From contig JAFTVI010000024.1 in the NCBI GenBank assembly GCA_017465825.1, forward strand, positions 1 through 64,000: 64,000 nucleotides of DNA, in the 5' to 3' direction. Positions within the stretch are counted from its first letter, which is position 1. Each line of letters begins with the position of its first letter. This DNA is from Clostridia bacterium (GTDB taxonomy: Bacteria; Bacillota; Clostridia; Oscillospirales; Acutalibacteraceae). The position numbers and the translations under genes are program-made. Below the pieces are notes generated by a model. The model ran no database searches. It saw only the letters and a list, made by a program, of their open reading frames with translations, and had not been told where the DNA came from. This document shows, piece after piece, positions 40,669-49,154 of the stretch.

Positions 40669-43203
40669 ATGTCCAAGAAAACCGTAGCTCTTACAGGTTC
40701 TTCCGGAACAATGGGTTTCCAGGGATTTTTAGAGCTTTATGCAAAAAAAGATCAGTATAATATAGTTGTTCTTAACCGTGACAGCGCAAAAAACCGCAAA
40801 AAATTTGAGCCTTATATGAATGATCCGTCAGTCAGGTTTGTATGGGGTGACCTTACAAATTATGAGGATGTTCTCAAAATGGTAACAGGCGCAGATTACG
40901 TGCTTCACGTTGGTGGTATGGTATCTCCTGCGGCTGATTACTACCCTGTAAAAACACTTAAAACAAATGTTGCCGCAGCGGAAAATATCGTTAAAGCTGT
41001 AAAGGCACAGCCCGATCCCGATGCAGTCAAGGTCGTTTACATAGGTACCGTTGCCGAAACAGGTGACCGCAATCCGCCTATACATTGGGCAAGAACAGGT
41101 GACCCTATCAAAATCAGCATTTACGACCATTATGCAATCAGTAAGGTAAAGGCAGAAGCAGTTTTTGCCGAATCGGGTCTTAAGCATTGGGTATCTCTTC
41201 GTCAGTCGGGTATTCTCTATCCCGAAATTCTTAAAAATATGGATCCCATTATGTTCCACGTGCCTATCAACGGCGTTCTTGAGTGGGCAACAGTTGAGGA
41301 TTCGGGCAGACTCCTTGCTAATGTCTGCGGTGACGATATTCCCGAAGAATTCTGGAGAAGATTCTATAACATCGGTTCGGGTGAGGAATACAGACTTACC
41401 AATTATGAGTTTGAAGAGTTGCTTCTGCATACGCTGGGCATAGGTTCAACTAAAAAGCTTTTCAATCCCAACTGGTTCATTACACGTAACTTCCACGGTC
41501 AATGGTATTACGACAGTGATGTTCTTGAGGAATACTGCCATTTCAGAGCAAATATTCCCGTTAAGCAGTATTACAAGAATATGATGAACAAGGTTGAGGC
41601 ATTTTATAAGCTTGCATTCTTTGCAAAGCCCTTTGCCGCTATACTTAAAGATACCTGGATGAAGAAAATTGCATCCGAAGAAAATTACGGCACTCTCTGG
41701 TGGGTCAAAAATAATGTTCCCGAGAGAATTTCCGCTTACTACGGCAGTATGGAAGAGTATAAAAAACTGCCTAAAAAGTGGAGTGAGTTTGATATAGTTA
41801 TCCCCTCAAAGAAGAAGACATCTGACGAGGTTATCATTCTCGATCACGGCTATGATGAAACAAAGCCCTTTGATTCACTTACGATTGAGGATTTGCAGAA
41901 GGCTGCCGAATTCAGAGGCGGTAAGTGCCTTGCAACAGAGATAGTTGATATGTATACACCCGTTAAATGGGTAAGTGCAAGAGGACACGAGTTTGAAATG
42001 AGTCCGAACCTTGTGCTCAAGGGCGGTCATTGGTGTCCCGAAGAGCTTCCCTGGCCCTGGGATTACGATACCGAGGCAAAAATCAATCCCTTCTTTGCAC
42101 AGGTATGGTATCCGCTTCACAGCAAGGATGAGCATAACTACTACGGCGCGGAAATTTTTAACGACTTTAAGGAAAAGGTTTCTATGAAGGTATTTATGAT
42201 TGGCGGCACAGGTCTTTTAGGCAGTGAAGCTGCAAGAATATTCATTGAAAGAGGTCACGAGGTAAAGAGCGTTGCTCTGCCTCCTCTTCCCGAAGGAGCT
42301 CTCATTCCCGAAAAGATGGATCTTGAGTTCTGCAATATTTACGAAAAGACCGACGATGAAATCAGAGAAATGCTCAGAGGCTATGACTGTTTTGTTTTTG
42401 CCGCCGGCATTGACGAAAGAGTTGAATTTCCCGCACCTGTTTACGATGCATACTATAAATATAATATAGCTCCTCTTAAGAGAATTCTGCCCCTGTGTAA
42501 AGAGGTGGGCGTGAAAAAAGCTGTTATTCTCGGCTCATATTTCTCCTATCTTGCAAAGAATTATCCCGAGCTTAAGGCTACCGAAAAGCATCCTTATATC
42601 AGGAGCCGTATAGATCAGGAGGAGGTTGCATTCTCCTTTGCAGACGATAATTTTGATGTGTCCGTTCTTGAACTTCCTTACATATTCGGCACACAGCCCG
42701 GCAGAAAACCCGTCTGGGTTATCCTTATCGAACAGATCAAGATGATGGATAAACTGCCTTTCACTATGTATCCCAAGGGCGGTACTGCAATGCTTACCGT
42801 ACGTCAGGTTGGTGAGGTTATAGTAGGTGCGGCTGAAAAGTCAAAGGGCGCAAAGGCATGGCCTATCAGTATGTATAATATGACCTGGAAGGAATTCCTT
42901 AAAATCGTTTACGCCGCAAGAGGTATGGGCGAAAACAGAAAAATTCTCAGCGTTGCTCCCTGGATGATGCGTATGGGACTCGGTAAAGTCAAGAAAGAAT
43001 ATGCGGAAAAGGGTATAGAGAGCGGTATCGACGTTGACGGACTTGCAGATATTATGGATATCAACCTCTTTATGGACACAAAGTACAGCCGTGAACTTGG
43101 TGCAACAGACGACGACATCAGAGCGGCAATCTTTGATTCGATCAAGGTTAGTCAGGCCGTTTACGACGGTGAAGTTGAATTGCTCGGTATGAAAGGCGAA
43201 TAA
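40669..43203 (+). CDS. 844-residue fusion of two SDR domains
   Basis: The first SDR domain (about residues 1-300) starts ALTGSSGTMGFQGFLELY and has YDHYAISKVKAE as its Y-x3-K motif. A middle region (about 300-500) contains ARGHEFEMSPNLVLKGGHWCPEE, which resembles small treble-clef modules but lacks paired cysteines. The second SDR domain begins MKVFMIGGTGLLGSEAARIF near 505 and has the alternative active-site region VILGSYFSYL..HPYIRSRIDQEE rather than Y-x3-K. One polypeptide with two different dehydrogenase-like halves suggests substrate channelling or one regulatory half. The ATG follows AAGGAAGGG. No frameshift is seen. Confidence 0.85.
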   Translation: MSKKTVALTGSSGTMGFQGFLELYAKKDQYNIVVLNRDSAKNRKKFEPYMNDPSVRFVWGDLTNYEDVLKMVTGADYVLHVGGMVSPAADYYPVKTLKTNVAAAENIVKAVKAQPDPDAVKVVYIGTVAETGDRNPPIHWARTGDPIKISIYDHYAISKVKAEAVFAESGLKHWVSLRQSGILYPEILKNMDPIMFHVPINGVLEWATVEDSGRLLANVCGDDIPEEFWRRFYNIGSGEEYRLTNYEFEELLLHTLGIGSTKKLFNPNWFITRNFHGQWYYDSDVLEEYCHFRANIPVKQYYKNMMNKVEAFYKLAFFAKPFAAILKDTWMKKIASEENYGTLWWVKNNVPERISAYYGSMEEYKKLPKKWSEFDIVIPSKKKTSDEVIILDHGYDETKPFDSLTIEDLQKAAEFRGGKCLATEIVDMYTPVKWVSARGHEFEMSPNLVLKGGHWCPEELPWPWDYDTEAKINPFFAQVWYPLHSKDEHNYYGAEIFNDFKEKVSMKVFMIGGTGLLGSEAARIFIERGHEVKSVALPPLPEGALIPEKMDLEFCNIYEKTDDEIREMLRGYDCFVFAAGIDERVEFPAPVYDAYYKYNIAPLKRILPLCKEVGVKKAVILGSYFSYLAKNYPELKATEKHPYIRSRIDQEEVAFSFADDNFDVSVLELPYIFGTQPGRKPVWVILIEQIKMMDKLPFTMYPKGGTAMLTVRQVGEVIVGAAEKSKGAKAWPISMYNMTWKEFLKIVYAARGMGENRKILSVAPWMMRMGLGKVKKEYAEKGIESGIDVDGLADIMDINLFMDTKYSRELGATDDDIRAAIFDSIKVSQAVYDGEVELLGMKGE

Positions 43204-43219
43204 TTTAATAAAATTACAG

Positions 43220-43251
43220 ACTTGCATAGGAATATCCTGTGCAAGTTTTTT
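43220..43251 (+). terminator. Terminator of the double-SDR gene
   Basis: ACTTGCATAGGA and TCCTGTGCAAGT pair in a long stem followed by six T residues. Confidence 0.85.
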
Positions 43252-43283
43252 AGTGATTCACAAAACAAGAATTTAACGCATCG

Positions 43284-43424
43284 TAGGGCGCGTCGCCCCC
43301 GTCGCGCCGATTGATAAAAATGTGCCATTTTTATCAATAATATTTAAAAATCTCAGTTTAACCCATTGTAATTATCCAAATCGTAGATTTGGATAATTCG
43401 GAGCGACGAGGGCGTCGCTCCCTA
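43284..43424. repeat. Composite hairpin element, copy A (inverted orientation)
   Basis: 141 bp with ends TAGGGCGCGTCG.. and ..CGTCGCTCCCTA, internal stems ATTGATAAAAATG/CATTTTTATCAAT and AATTATCCAAATC/GATTTGGATAATT, and TTTAACCCATTGTAAT between. The two internal stems are in the reverse order compared with the copies at 49919, 50797 and 59220, so this copy is inverted. No coding frame. Confidence 0.8.
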
Positions 43425-43475
43425 CAATTACAAAACAAATTCATTGCTAAAATTGTTGTTTACCTTCAAAACTCA

Positions 43476-43502
43476 AGTCCGTACCGATAAACGGTACGGA
43501 CT
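43476..43502 (-). terminator. Probable parC terminator
   Basis: AGTCCGTACCG and CGGTACGGACT form a perfect 11-bp stem 95 bp past the parC stop; on the minus strand it is followed by TTGAGTTTTG. Confidence 0.55.
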
Positions 43503-43596
43503 ACACGGATACATACGCAAACGCTTTATTTATAATGTCTGCATCCGTCACTTGTATTATTGTCTGTAACGGATTTTATATTACAGGAAATTTTTG

Positions 43597-45840
43597 TTAA
43601 AATGACATCTGTTCTCCCGAATCCTCTGCGGAGAGGATTGCACCTGCAGACGGCAGAGTTTTTGTCTTGTATCGCTGAGGCTTTGCGAACATCCCGTCGC
43701 TGTAATAAATAACTTCGGCAACTCTGTGACCCTTTTTAAGGTTCATTACTGCAACACCCTGAGTGTTTTTGGTCGTTTTTGAAGAAATTGCTCCGGAGTT
43801 GAATATAAGCAGTCTGCCGGATGTGGATTTTATAACAAAATCCGTGTCATCCGTTATCATAAACGCCGCAACAAGGGGAGATTTGTCCGAATAAGCGTTG
43901 ATAAGCTTTTTACGGTTTGTTTTTGTTTCGTAGGATGCCATATCAACCTTTGCAACCTTGCCGTTTTCAAAGAAGAACAGCATATATCCCTTGTAGTCGG
44001 TGGTTGCCGCCATATAAACGGATGCTTCACCGCTGTCAAAGCCTAACTTCGTGGGGATATAATCACCTAAAAGGCTTGTTTTTGAATCCTCAAAATCGCA
44101 TACCCTTGATTTGTAGGTCTGGCACTTGTCGGAGAAGAACAGCAGCTGTACGGCATTTGACGAATCGAACTCCTGTGTGATGAAGTCGTTATCCTTGAGC
44201 TTGTGTACGCCGTTGCTCATACGAAGTGACAGGGGAGTGATTTTTTTGAAATAACCGTCGTGAGTGTAGAACAGTCTTACTGGATAATCCTCAACCTGTT
44301 CCTGTGCTTCTTCGGTTTCTGTTGCGTAATCGTAAAGAATCTCGGTCTTTCTCTCCTGACCGTATTTCTTCATAACATCCTTAAGCTCAGAAATGATAAT
44401 GTTCTTTATTCTTGACCTTGTTGCAAGGATATCTTCCATATCTGCAATGGTGTTTTTCAGCTCCTCAATATCCTCAAGACGCTTGAGAATGTACTCTCTG
44501 TTAAGGTGACGGAGCTTGATTTCAGCAACGTATTCAGCCTGAATTTCGTCGATACCAAAGCCGATCATAAGGTTGGGTACAACCTCTGCCTCTTCTTCGG
44601 TTTCTCTGACTATTTTTATAGCCTTGTCAATGTCAAGCAGAATCTTCTGCAGACCTAAGAGCAGATGCAGTCTGTCCTTAGCCTTGCTGAGATTGAATGC
44701 GGTTCTTCTCTTGATACATTCCGTCCTGAAGCCGAGCCATTCGTCAAGGATTTCGCCCACGCCCATAACCTTGGGTACGCCGCCTACAAGGATGTTGAAG
44801 TTACAGCTTGTGGGGTCTTCAAGGGGAGTTGAGCGGAAAAGCTTTACCATAAGCTTGTCAACATCAACACCGCGTTTGAGGTCAATTGTGATTTTAAGAC
44901 CGGATTTATCCGTTTCGTCACGAACATCGCTTATTTCCTTGAGCTTACCTGCTTTTGCAAGCTCAATAATCTTGTCGATTATCGCTTCAACTGTTGTTGA
45001 GGGGGGAATCTGTGTAATATCAATACAGTTGTTTGATTTATCGTAGCTGTATCTTGCTCTTACTCTTACCGAGCCTCTGCCCGTTTTGTAAATTTCATCA
45101 AGCTTTGCCTTGTCGTAAAGCAGAATACCGCCGCCGCTGAAATCGGGTGCTTTGAGCGTTTCCGAAATATCGTGGTCGGGATTTTTAAGCAGAGCAATAG
45201 TCGTTTCGCAAATCTCGTTAAGATTGAAGGAGCATATGTTACTTGCCATACCTACGGCAATACCTGTGTTGTTGTTTACGAGCACAGTAGGGAATGTAAC
45301 GGGAAAGAGCTTAGGCTCCTGCATTGAGTTGTCGTAGTTGGGTACAAAATCAACGGTATCCTTGTCTATATCGCGGAAAAGCTCCTGACATATCTTATCA
45401 AGCTTTGCCTCAGTATATCGTGATGCGGCATATGCCATATTTTTTGAATATGCCTTACCGAAGTTACCCTTTGAGTCAACAAAAGGATGCAGAAGTGCCT
45501 CGTTACCTCTTGTAAGACGGACCATTGTTTCGTAAATTGCCGCATCACCGTGAGGGTTCAACTGCATCGTACGGCCTACGATATTTGCAGACTTCACCTT
45601 TGCACCGTTGAGCAATCCCATAAGATACATTGTATAAAGGAGCTTGCGGTGTGAAGGCTTGAAACCGTCGATTTCCGGGATAGCTCTCGAAAGAATAACA
45701 CTCATAGCATAGGGCATATAGTTTGTTTCGAGAGTATCGGTAATCATCTGCGGCTGAACTTCACCTGCGCCTAATATGTGGGCGTTGGGATTGAGCCCCT
45801 CCTGCTTTACTTCATTGTTGTTTTTCTTTTTTCTTGCCAT
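43597..45840 (-). CDS. parC: DNA topoisomerase IV subunit A (divergent)
   Basis: The breakage-reunion subunit of a type IIA topoisomerase. It has SVILSRAIPEIDGFKPSHRKLLYTM near residue 47 (canonical: R-A-L-P-D-V-R-D-G-L-K-P), MQLNPHGDAAIYETMVRL, the catalytic Tyr in AASRYTEAKL (near 143) and a partial C-terminal beta-pinwheel. It lacks the GyrA box and is shorter (747 residues) than gyrase A. The RAIPEIDGFKP and NMAYAASRYTE variants place it in the divergent clostridial ParC-like group. It forms an operon with parE, 14 nt upstream. Confidence 0.88.
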   Translation of the reverse strand: MARKKKNNNEVKQEGLNPNAHILGAGEVQPQMITDTLETNYMPYAMSVILSRAIPEIDGFKPSHRKLLYTMYLMGLLNGAKVKSANIVGRTMQLNPHGDAAIYETMVRLTRGNEALLHPFVDSKGNFGKAYSKNMAYAASRYTEAKLDKICQELFRDIDKDTVDFVPNYDNSMQEPKLFPVTFPTVLVNNNTGIAVGMASNICSFNLNEICETTIALLKNPDHDISETLKAPDFSGGGILLYDKAKLDEIYKTGRGSVRVRARYSYDKSNNCIDITQIPPSTTVEAIIDKIIELAKAGKLKEISDVRDETDKSGLKITIDLKRGVDVDKLMVKLFRSTPLEDPTSCNFNILVGGVPKVMGVGEILDEWLGFRTECIKRRTAFNLSKAKDRLHLLLGLQKILLDIDKAIKIVRETEEEAEVVPNLMIGFGIDEIQAEYVAEIKLRHLNREYILKRLEDIEELKNTIADMEDILATRSRIKNIIISELKDVMKKYGQERKTEILYDYATETEEAQEQVEDYPVRLFYTHDGYFKKITPLSLRMSNGVHKLKDNDFITQEFDSSNAVQLLFFSDKCQTYKSRVCDFEDSKTSLLGDYIPTKLGFDSGEASVYMAATTDYKGYMLFFFENGKVAKVDMASYETKTNRKKLINAYSDKSPLVAAFMITDDTDFVIKSTSGRLLIFNSGAISSKTTKNTQGVAVMNLKKGHRVAEVIYYSDGMFAKPQRYKTKTLPSAGAILSAEDSGEQMSF

Positions 45841-45854
45841 TATATTTTCTCCTG

Positions 45855-47837
45855 TCAGCTTATGTCTGCAAGGTCGATGTATTCACTGCCGAATTCAGCA
45901 ATGTAATCTTTTCTTCCCTGAAGATTGTCACCCAAAAGCAAATCGAACATTTCTGCGGTAGCCTGTGCATCGGTGGGCTCGATTTTAACAAGACGCCTTG
46001 TTTTGGGATTCATAGTGGTAAGCCACATCATATCAGGTTCGTTTTCACCAAGACCTTTTGAACGCTGAATCGTGTATTTCTTATCGCCGATTTCATTAAG
46101 AGCCTGTGTCTTTTCCTGCTCGTTGTAGGCGAACCAGGTCTGATTTCCGGATGTAATCTCGTAAAGGGGAGATTCTGCAATGAACACCTTGCCCGCCTCA
46201 ATAAGGGTAGGCATAAGGGAATAAATCATAGTGAGAATCAGCGTGCGTATCTGGAAACCGTCAACGTCAGCATCGGTACAGATTATGACCTTGCTCCAAC
46301 GAAGATTATCAAGATTGAAGTTTGACATATTTTTGTTATTCTTTGTACTTACTTCAACACCGCAGCCGAGAACCTTAATAAGGTCAGTGATGATTTCGCT
46401 CTTGAATACCTTGCCGTAGTCAGCCTTAAGACAGTTGAGAATCTTACCTCTTACGGGCATAATTGCCTGGAATGCGGAATCTCTTGCCTGCTTACAGGCA
46501 CCCAATGCGGAGTCACCCTCTACTATGAAGATCTCTCTTTCAGCAACATCTTTACTGCGGCAGTCAACGAATTTTTCAACTCTGTTTGCCATATCGTTTG
46601 ATGTTGCAAGAGTTTTCTGCAGATTAAGTCTTGTAGCCTCAGCTTTTACACGGCTTCTCAGGTTGATTAACACCTGGTCTGCAATTCTGTCCGCATCAAG
46701 CTTGTTTTCAATAAAGTAGATTTCAAGCTGATGACGCAAAAATTCCGTCATAGCCTGCTGAATGAATTTGTTTGTGATAGCCTTTTTAGTCTGATTTTCG
46801 TAGGATGTCTGTGTGGAGAAGGATGAAATAATGATTACAAGACAGTCCTCGATATCCTGAAATGTGATTTTTCCGTCGGATTTGGTGTATTTGCCCGTCT
46901 GCTTGAGGTAAGCGTCAATCTGTGACACAAACGCACTTTTCACAGCCTTGTCGGGAGCACCGCCGTGTTCGAGCCAGCTTGAGTTGTGATAAAAGTCCTT
47001 GAGCTGTTTTTTCTTGGAGAATGCAAGCGCAACGTTGATTTTTACCTTGTATTCGGGCTTGTCCTCTCGGTCACGGCCCTTTCTTTCCGTGCTCCAGCAC
47101 TGAACGGACGTGAACGCATCCTCACCGCAGTATTTCTCAACGTAATCCTGTATACCGTTTTCAAAAATGAACTCCGTCGTTTCAAATTTGGTTTCGGTAA
47201 GCTGATTTTTGAATATGAACTTGATTCCGTTGTTTACAATAGCCTGACGTTCAAGAATTTCAAGGAAATATTCATTGGGAATGTCAATATCGGTAAAAAC
47301 CTCAAGGTCAGGCTTCCATTTGATGCGAGTGCCCGTGTCGCGCTTTGCATAAGGTTCTTCTTTCATATCACCTACGGCGTAGCCCTTTTCAAAATGAAGA
47401 GTGTAGGATTTGCCGTCGCGGTGAATCTCCGCATCCATATATTCGGACGAAAATTGCGTTGCGCAAAGACCCAGACCGTTAAGACCGAGCGAATATTCAT
47501 AATTGCCGTCGTTGTTGGTGTCGTATTTGCCACCGGCGTACATCTCACAGAAAAGCAGCTCCCAGTTGAAACGCTCCTCGTTTGGGTTCCAGCCAACGGG
47601 CATACCGCGTCCGAAATCCTGAACTTCAATGGAGTGGTCAAGGAATTTTGTTATAACGATTTTTGAGCCGTAACCCTCTCTCGCCTCGTCAATGGAGTTG
47701 GATATGATTTCAAAAACCGAGTGCTGACAGCCGTCAATGCCGTCAGAACCGAAAATAACCGCAGGACGAAGCCTTACCTTGTCAGCGCCCTTGAGCAGCT
47801 TAATGTCCTCATTACCGTAATCTTTTCTTTTAGCCAT
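45855..47837 (-). CDS. parE: DNA topoisomerase IV subunit B (divergent)
   Basis: The ATPase subunit partnering the downstream ParC-like protein. GHKL motifs: EIISNSIDEAREG (N box, near residue 43), DFGRGMPVG, and GLNGLGLCATQFSS. The Toprim domain has VEGDSALGACKQARD and DADVDGFQI. The usual KRPGMYIG segment reads LRPAVIFGSD and the Toprim EGDSAGG reads EGDSALG, so it is clearly diverged from gyrase B. 660 residues. ATP-driven decatenation is the expected role. Confidence 0.88.
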   Translation of the reverse strand: MAKRKDYGNEDIKLLKGADKVRLRPAVIFGSDGIDGCQHSVFEIISNSIDEAREGYGSKIVITKFLDHSIEVQDFGRGMPVGWNPNEERFNWELLFCEMYAGGKYDTNNDGNYEYSLGLNGLGLCATQFSSEYMDAEIHRDGKSYTLHFEKGYAVGDMKEEPYAKRDTGTRIKWKPDLEVFTDIDIPNEYFLEILERQAIVNNGIKFIFKNQLTETKFETTEFIFENGIQDYVEKYCGEDAFTSVQCWSTERKGRDREDKPEYKVKINVALAFSKKKQLKDFYHNSSWLEHGGAPDKAVKSAFVSQIDAYLKQTGKYTKSDGKITFQDIEDCLVIIISSFSTQTSYENQTKKAITNKFIQQAMTEFLRHQLEIYFIENKLDADRIADQVLINLRSRVKAEATRLNLQKTLATSNDMANRVEKFVDCRSKDVAEREIFIVEGDSALGACKQARDSAFQAIMPVRGKILNCLKADYGKVFKSEIITDLIKVLGCGVEVSTKNNKNMSNFNLDNLRWSKVIICTDADVDGFQIRTLILTMIYSLMPTLIEAGKVFIAESPLYEITSGNQTWFAYNEQEKTQALNEIGDKKYTIQRSKGLGENEPDMMWLTTMNPKTRRLVKIEPTDAQATAEMFDLLLGDNLQGRKDYIAEFGSEYIDLADIS

Positions 47838-47898
47838 TTTACCTCCGTATAGGGTTGTCCTATATTAACAGTCTTGATTTTGTGTATATTCATAGTAT

Positions 47899-47926
47899 AT
47901 TATACATTATATTGGGGGTTCGTCAA
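47899..47926 (-). promoter_or_regulatory. Promoter of the parE-parC operon
   Basis: Minus strand TTGACG (47921-47926) and TATAAT (47899-47904) are separated by 16 bp; a second TATAAT overlaps at 47906-47911. Start about 55 nt before parE. Confidence 0.65.
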
Positions 47927-48025
47927 GAGAAAAATTTTTATTTTTTCCGATTTGAATAAATTTCGGTAATATTTTACCGCGTTTTGGGTAAAAATTAAAA
48001 AAAGTAAAAAATATTGAAAAAAGAC

Positions 48026-48054
48026 TTGATTTTTGTTTTGTTATGTGATAATAT
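48026..48054 (+). promoter_or_regulatory. Promoter of secG
   Basis: TTGATT (48026-48031) and TAATAT (48049-48054) have 17-bp spacing, with TGTG just before the -10. Confidence 0.65.
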
Positions 48055-48116
48055 ACTTAGGCAAACGCGCTTACGGGTGTTTGTACATCACTTTTTATGT
48101 GAAAGGAAGTTGTACA

Positions 48117-48368
48117 ATGTCAGCTTGGGAATATGTTCTCGCTATTGCATTGAGTGTTATATCTATTTTCTTAATCATAGTAGTTCTTCTTCAGCAGAGC
48201 AAGCAGCAGGGCCTTTCAGGTGCTATTGCAGGCGGTGCAGATACATTCTTCGGTAAGAATAAGGGCAGAACAAACGAAGCAAAGCTTGAGAAAATTACAA
48301 AGATTCTTTCTGCAGTATTTGTTTTCCTGACTCTTGCAACAACACTTCTTCTCGGTTTCTTGGCTTGA
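48117..48368 (+). CDS. secG: Preprotein translocase subunit SecG
   Basis: An 83-residue protein with two transmembrane helices (about 5-27 and 63-82) and between them the family motif LLQQSKQQGLSGAIAGGADTFFGKNKG. SecG assists SecYE in protein export. ATG 48117 follows GAAAGGAAG. tRNA-Lys lies 23 bp downstream and may be on the same transcript. Confidence 0.95.
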   Translation: MSAWEYVLAIALSVISIFLIIVVLLQQSKQQGLSGAIAGGADTFFGKNKGRTNEAKLEKITKILSAVFVFLTLATTLLLGFLA

Positions 48369-48391
48369 TTATCAGGCTTTGAATATACCGT

Positions 48392-48467
48392 GATTCAGTA
48401 GCTCAGTCGGCAGAGCACCTGCCTTTTAAGCAGGGTGTCCGGGGTTCGAATCCCCGCTGAGTCACCA
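48392..48467 (+). tRNA. tRNA-Lys (anticodon UUU)
   Basis: A complete cloverleaf. Acceptor GATTCAG pairs with CTGAGTC with one G-U, D-arm GCTC/GAGC, anticodon stem CCTGC/GCAGG with loop CTTTTAA (anticodon TTT at 48425-48427), T-arm CGGGG/CCCCG with TTCGAAT, discriminator A, and encoded CCA. This reads AAA/AAG lysine codons. Confidence 0.97.
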
Positions 48468-48473
48468 AAAAAA

Positions 48474-48502
48474 TACCAAGTCGCAAGACTTGGTATTTTT
48501 TT
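48474..48502 (+). terminator. Terminator after tRNA-Lys
   Basis: TACCAAGTC and GACTTGGTA pair around GCAA and are followed by seven T residues. Confidence 0.9.
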
Positions 48503-48504
48503 AT

Positions 48505-48688
48505 CCAATCCGAAGGATTGGTATGTAATCACGCGTAGCGTGTATGTAATCGCCGTAGGCGTATGTCATCACTTTTGTGCACTCTTTCTTCGGATTGATT
48601 ACATACCTTTCTTCGAAAGGATTACATACATCACTTCGTGATGATTACATTCCGTCTTGCGACGGATTACATACACGGCTTTGTCGTG
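48505..48688. repeat. Array of different hairpins with constant TATGTAAT linkers
   Basis: Short perfect or near-perfect hairpins follow one another: 48505-48521 (CCAATCC/GGATTGG), 48530-48542 (CACGC/GCGTG), 48551-48561 (CGCC/GGCG), 48570-48579 (CAC/GTG), 48606-48620 (CCTTT/AAAGG), 48629-48643 (CATCAC/GTGATG), 48652-48665 (CCGTC/GACGG), 48674-48688 (CACGGC/GTCGTG). Between the first ones is TATGTAAT or TATGTCAT; after about 48580 the linker is its reverse complement ATTACATA or ATTACATT. Stem sequences differ while linkers are constant, the opposite of CRISPR. It lies between a tRNA terminator and a four-helix-bundle gene and ends about 10 bp before that gene's ribosome site. Confidence 0.85.
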
Positions 48689-48709
48689 ATTATTGTTAGG
48701 GGGATTAAT

Positions 48710-49075
48710 GTGAAAACTAACCCATTGATGAATAGCTCAGAACAATTAGCTGTTGATATTGAAAAGATGTGTAAAAATTTAATTAATAAAAAAGATAATT
48801 CAAATACAATTTTTCAAATTCGCAAATCTTCTTCAAGTGTGTTTGCGAATATTTCAGAGGCTCAATATCCACAAAGTTTGCCTGATATGCTTTCCAAATT
48901 TAAAATAGCTCGGGAAGAGTGTGCTGAAACAGAAAGCTGGCTGAAATTGCTGTATTCTGCAGAAAGTATTGATGAAGAAACTTTCAAAAAATACAGAAAT
49001 TTATGTGGAAGAATAAGAAGAATGTTGACGTCTTCTTGTATAACAATTGAAAATAAAATATCTTCGGGCAAATAA
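48710..49075 (+). CDS. Four-helix-bundle protein (S23/IVS, Avd-like family)
   Basis: A 121-residue all-helical protein. The central signature is IRKSSSSVFANISEAQ..S..DMLSKFKIAREECAETESWLKLL, matching the 23S rRNA-intervening-sequence/four-helix-bundle family, which shares its fold with Avd of diversity-generating retroelements. The start is GTG 48710, six nt after an AGGGGG site. Homologues occur inside 23S rRNA insertions and as free genes; their function is largely unknown. No rRNA or reverse transcriptase is nearby. The hairpin array immediately upstream makes an RNA- or DNA-hairpin-binding role worth considering. Confidence 0.85.
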   Translation: MKTNPLMNSSEQLAVDIEKMCKNLINKKDNSNTIFQIRKSSSSVFANISEAQYPQSLPDMLSKFKIAREECAETESWLKLLYSAESIDEETFKKYRNLCGRIRRMLTSSCITIENKISSGK

Positions 49076-49154
49076 TGATATTATCCCCTTGCTTTTTTTT
49101 GGTTAAGTGGTTATAATTTATATATAAGATATGGAAAATCAAAGGAGTATAAAA

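Noticed and set aside
46986..47666. 226-codon plus-strand frame opposite parE
   Set aside because: It is antisense to a well-supported gene, has no ribosome site and no recognisable protein pattern.
48505..48688. CRISPR array
   Set aside because: The constant unit is only 8 nt and flips orientation, the variable parts are self-complementary hairpins rather than 30-40-nt spacers, and no cas genes are present.
48710..49075. Diversity-generating retroelement accessory protein (Avd)
   Set aside because: The fold family fits, but there is no reverse transcriptase, template repeat or variable repeat in the window.
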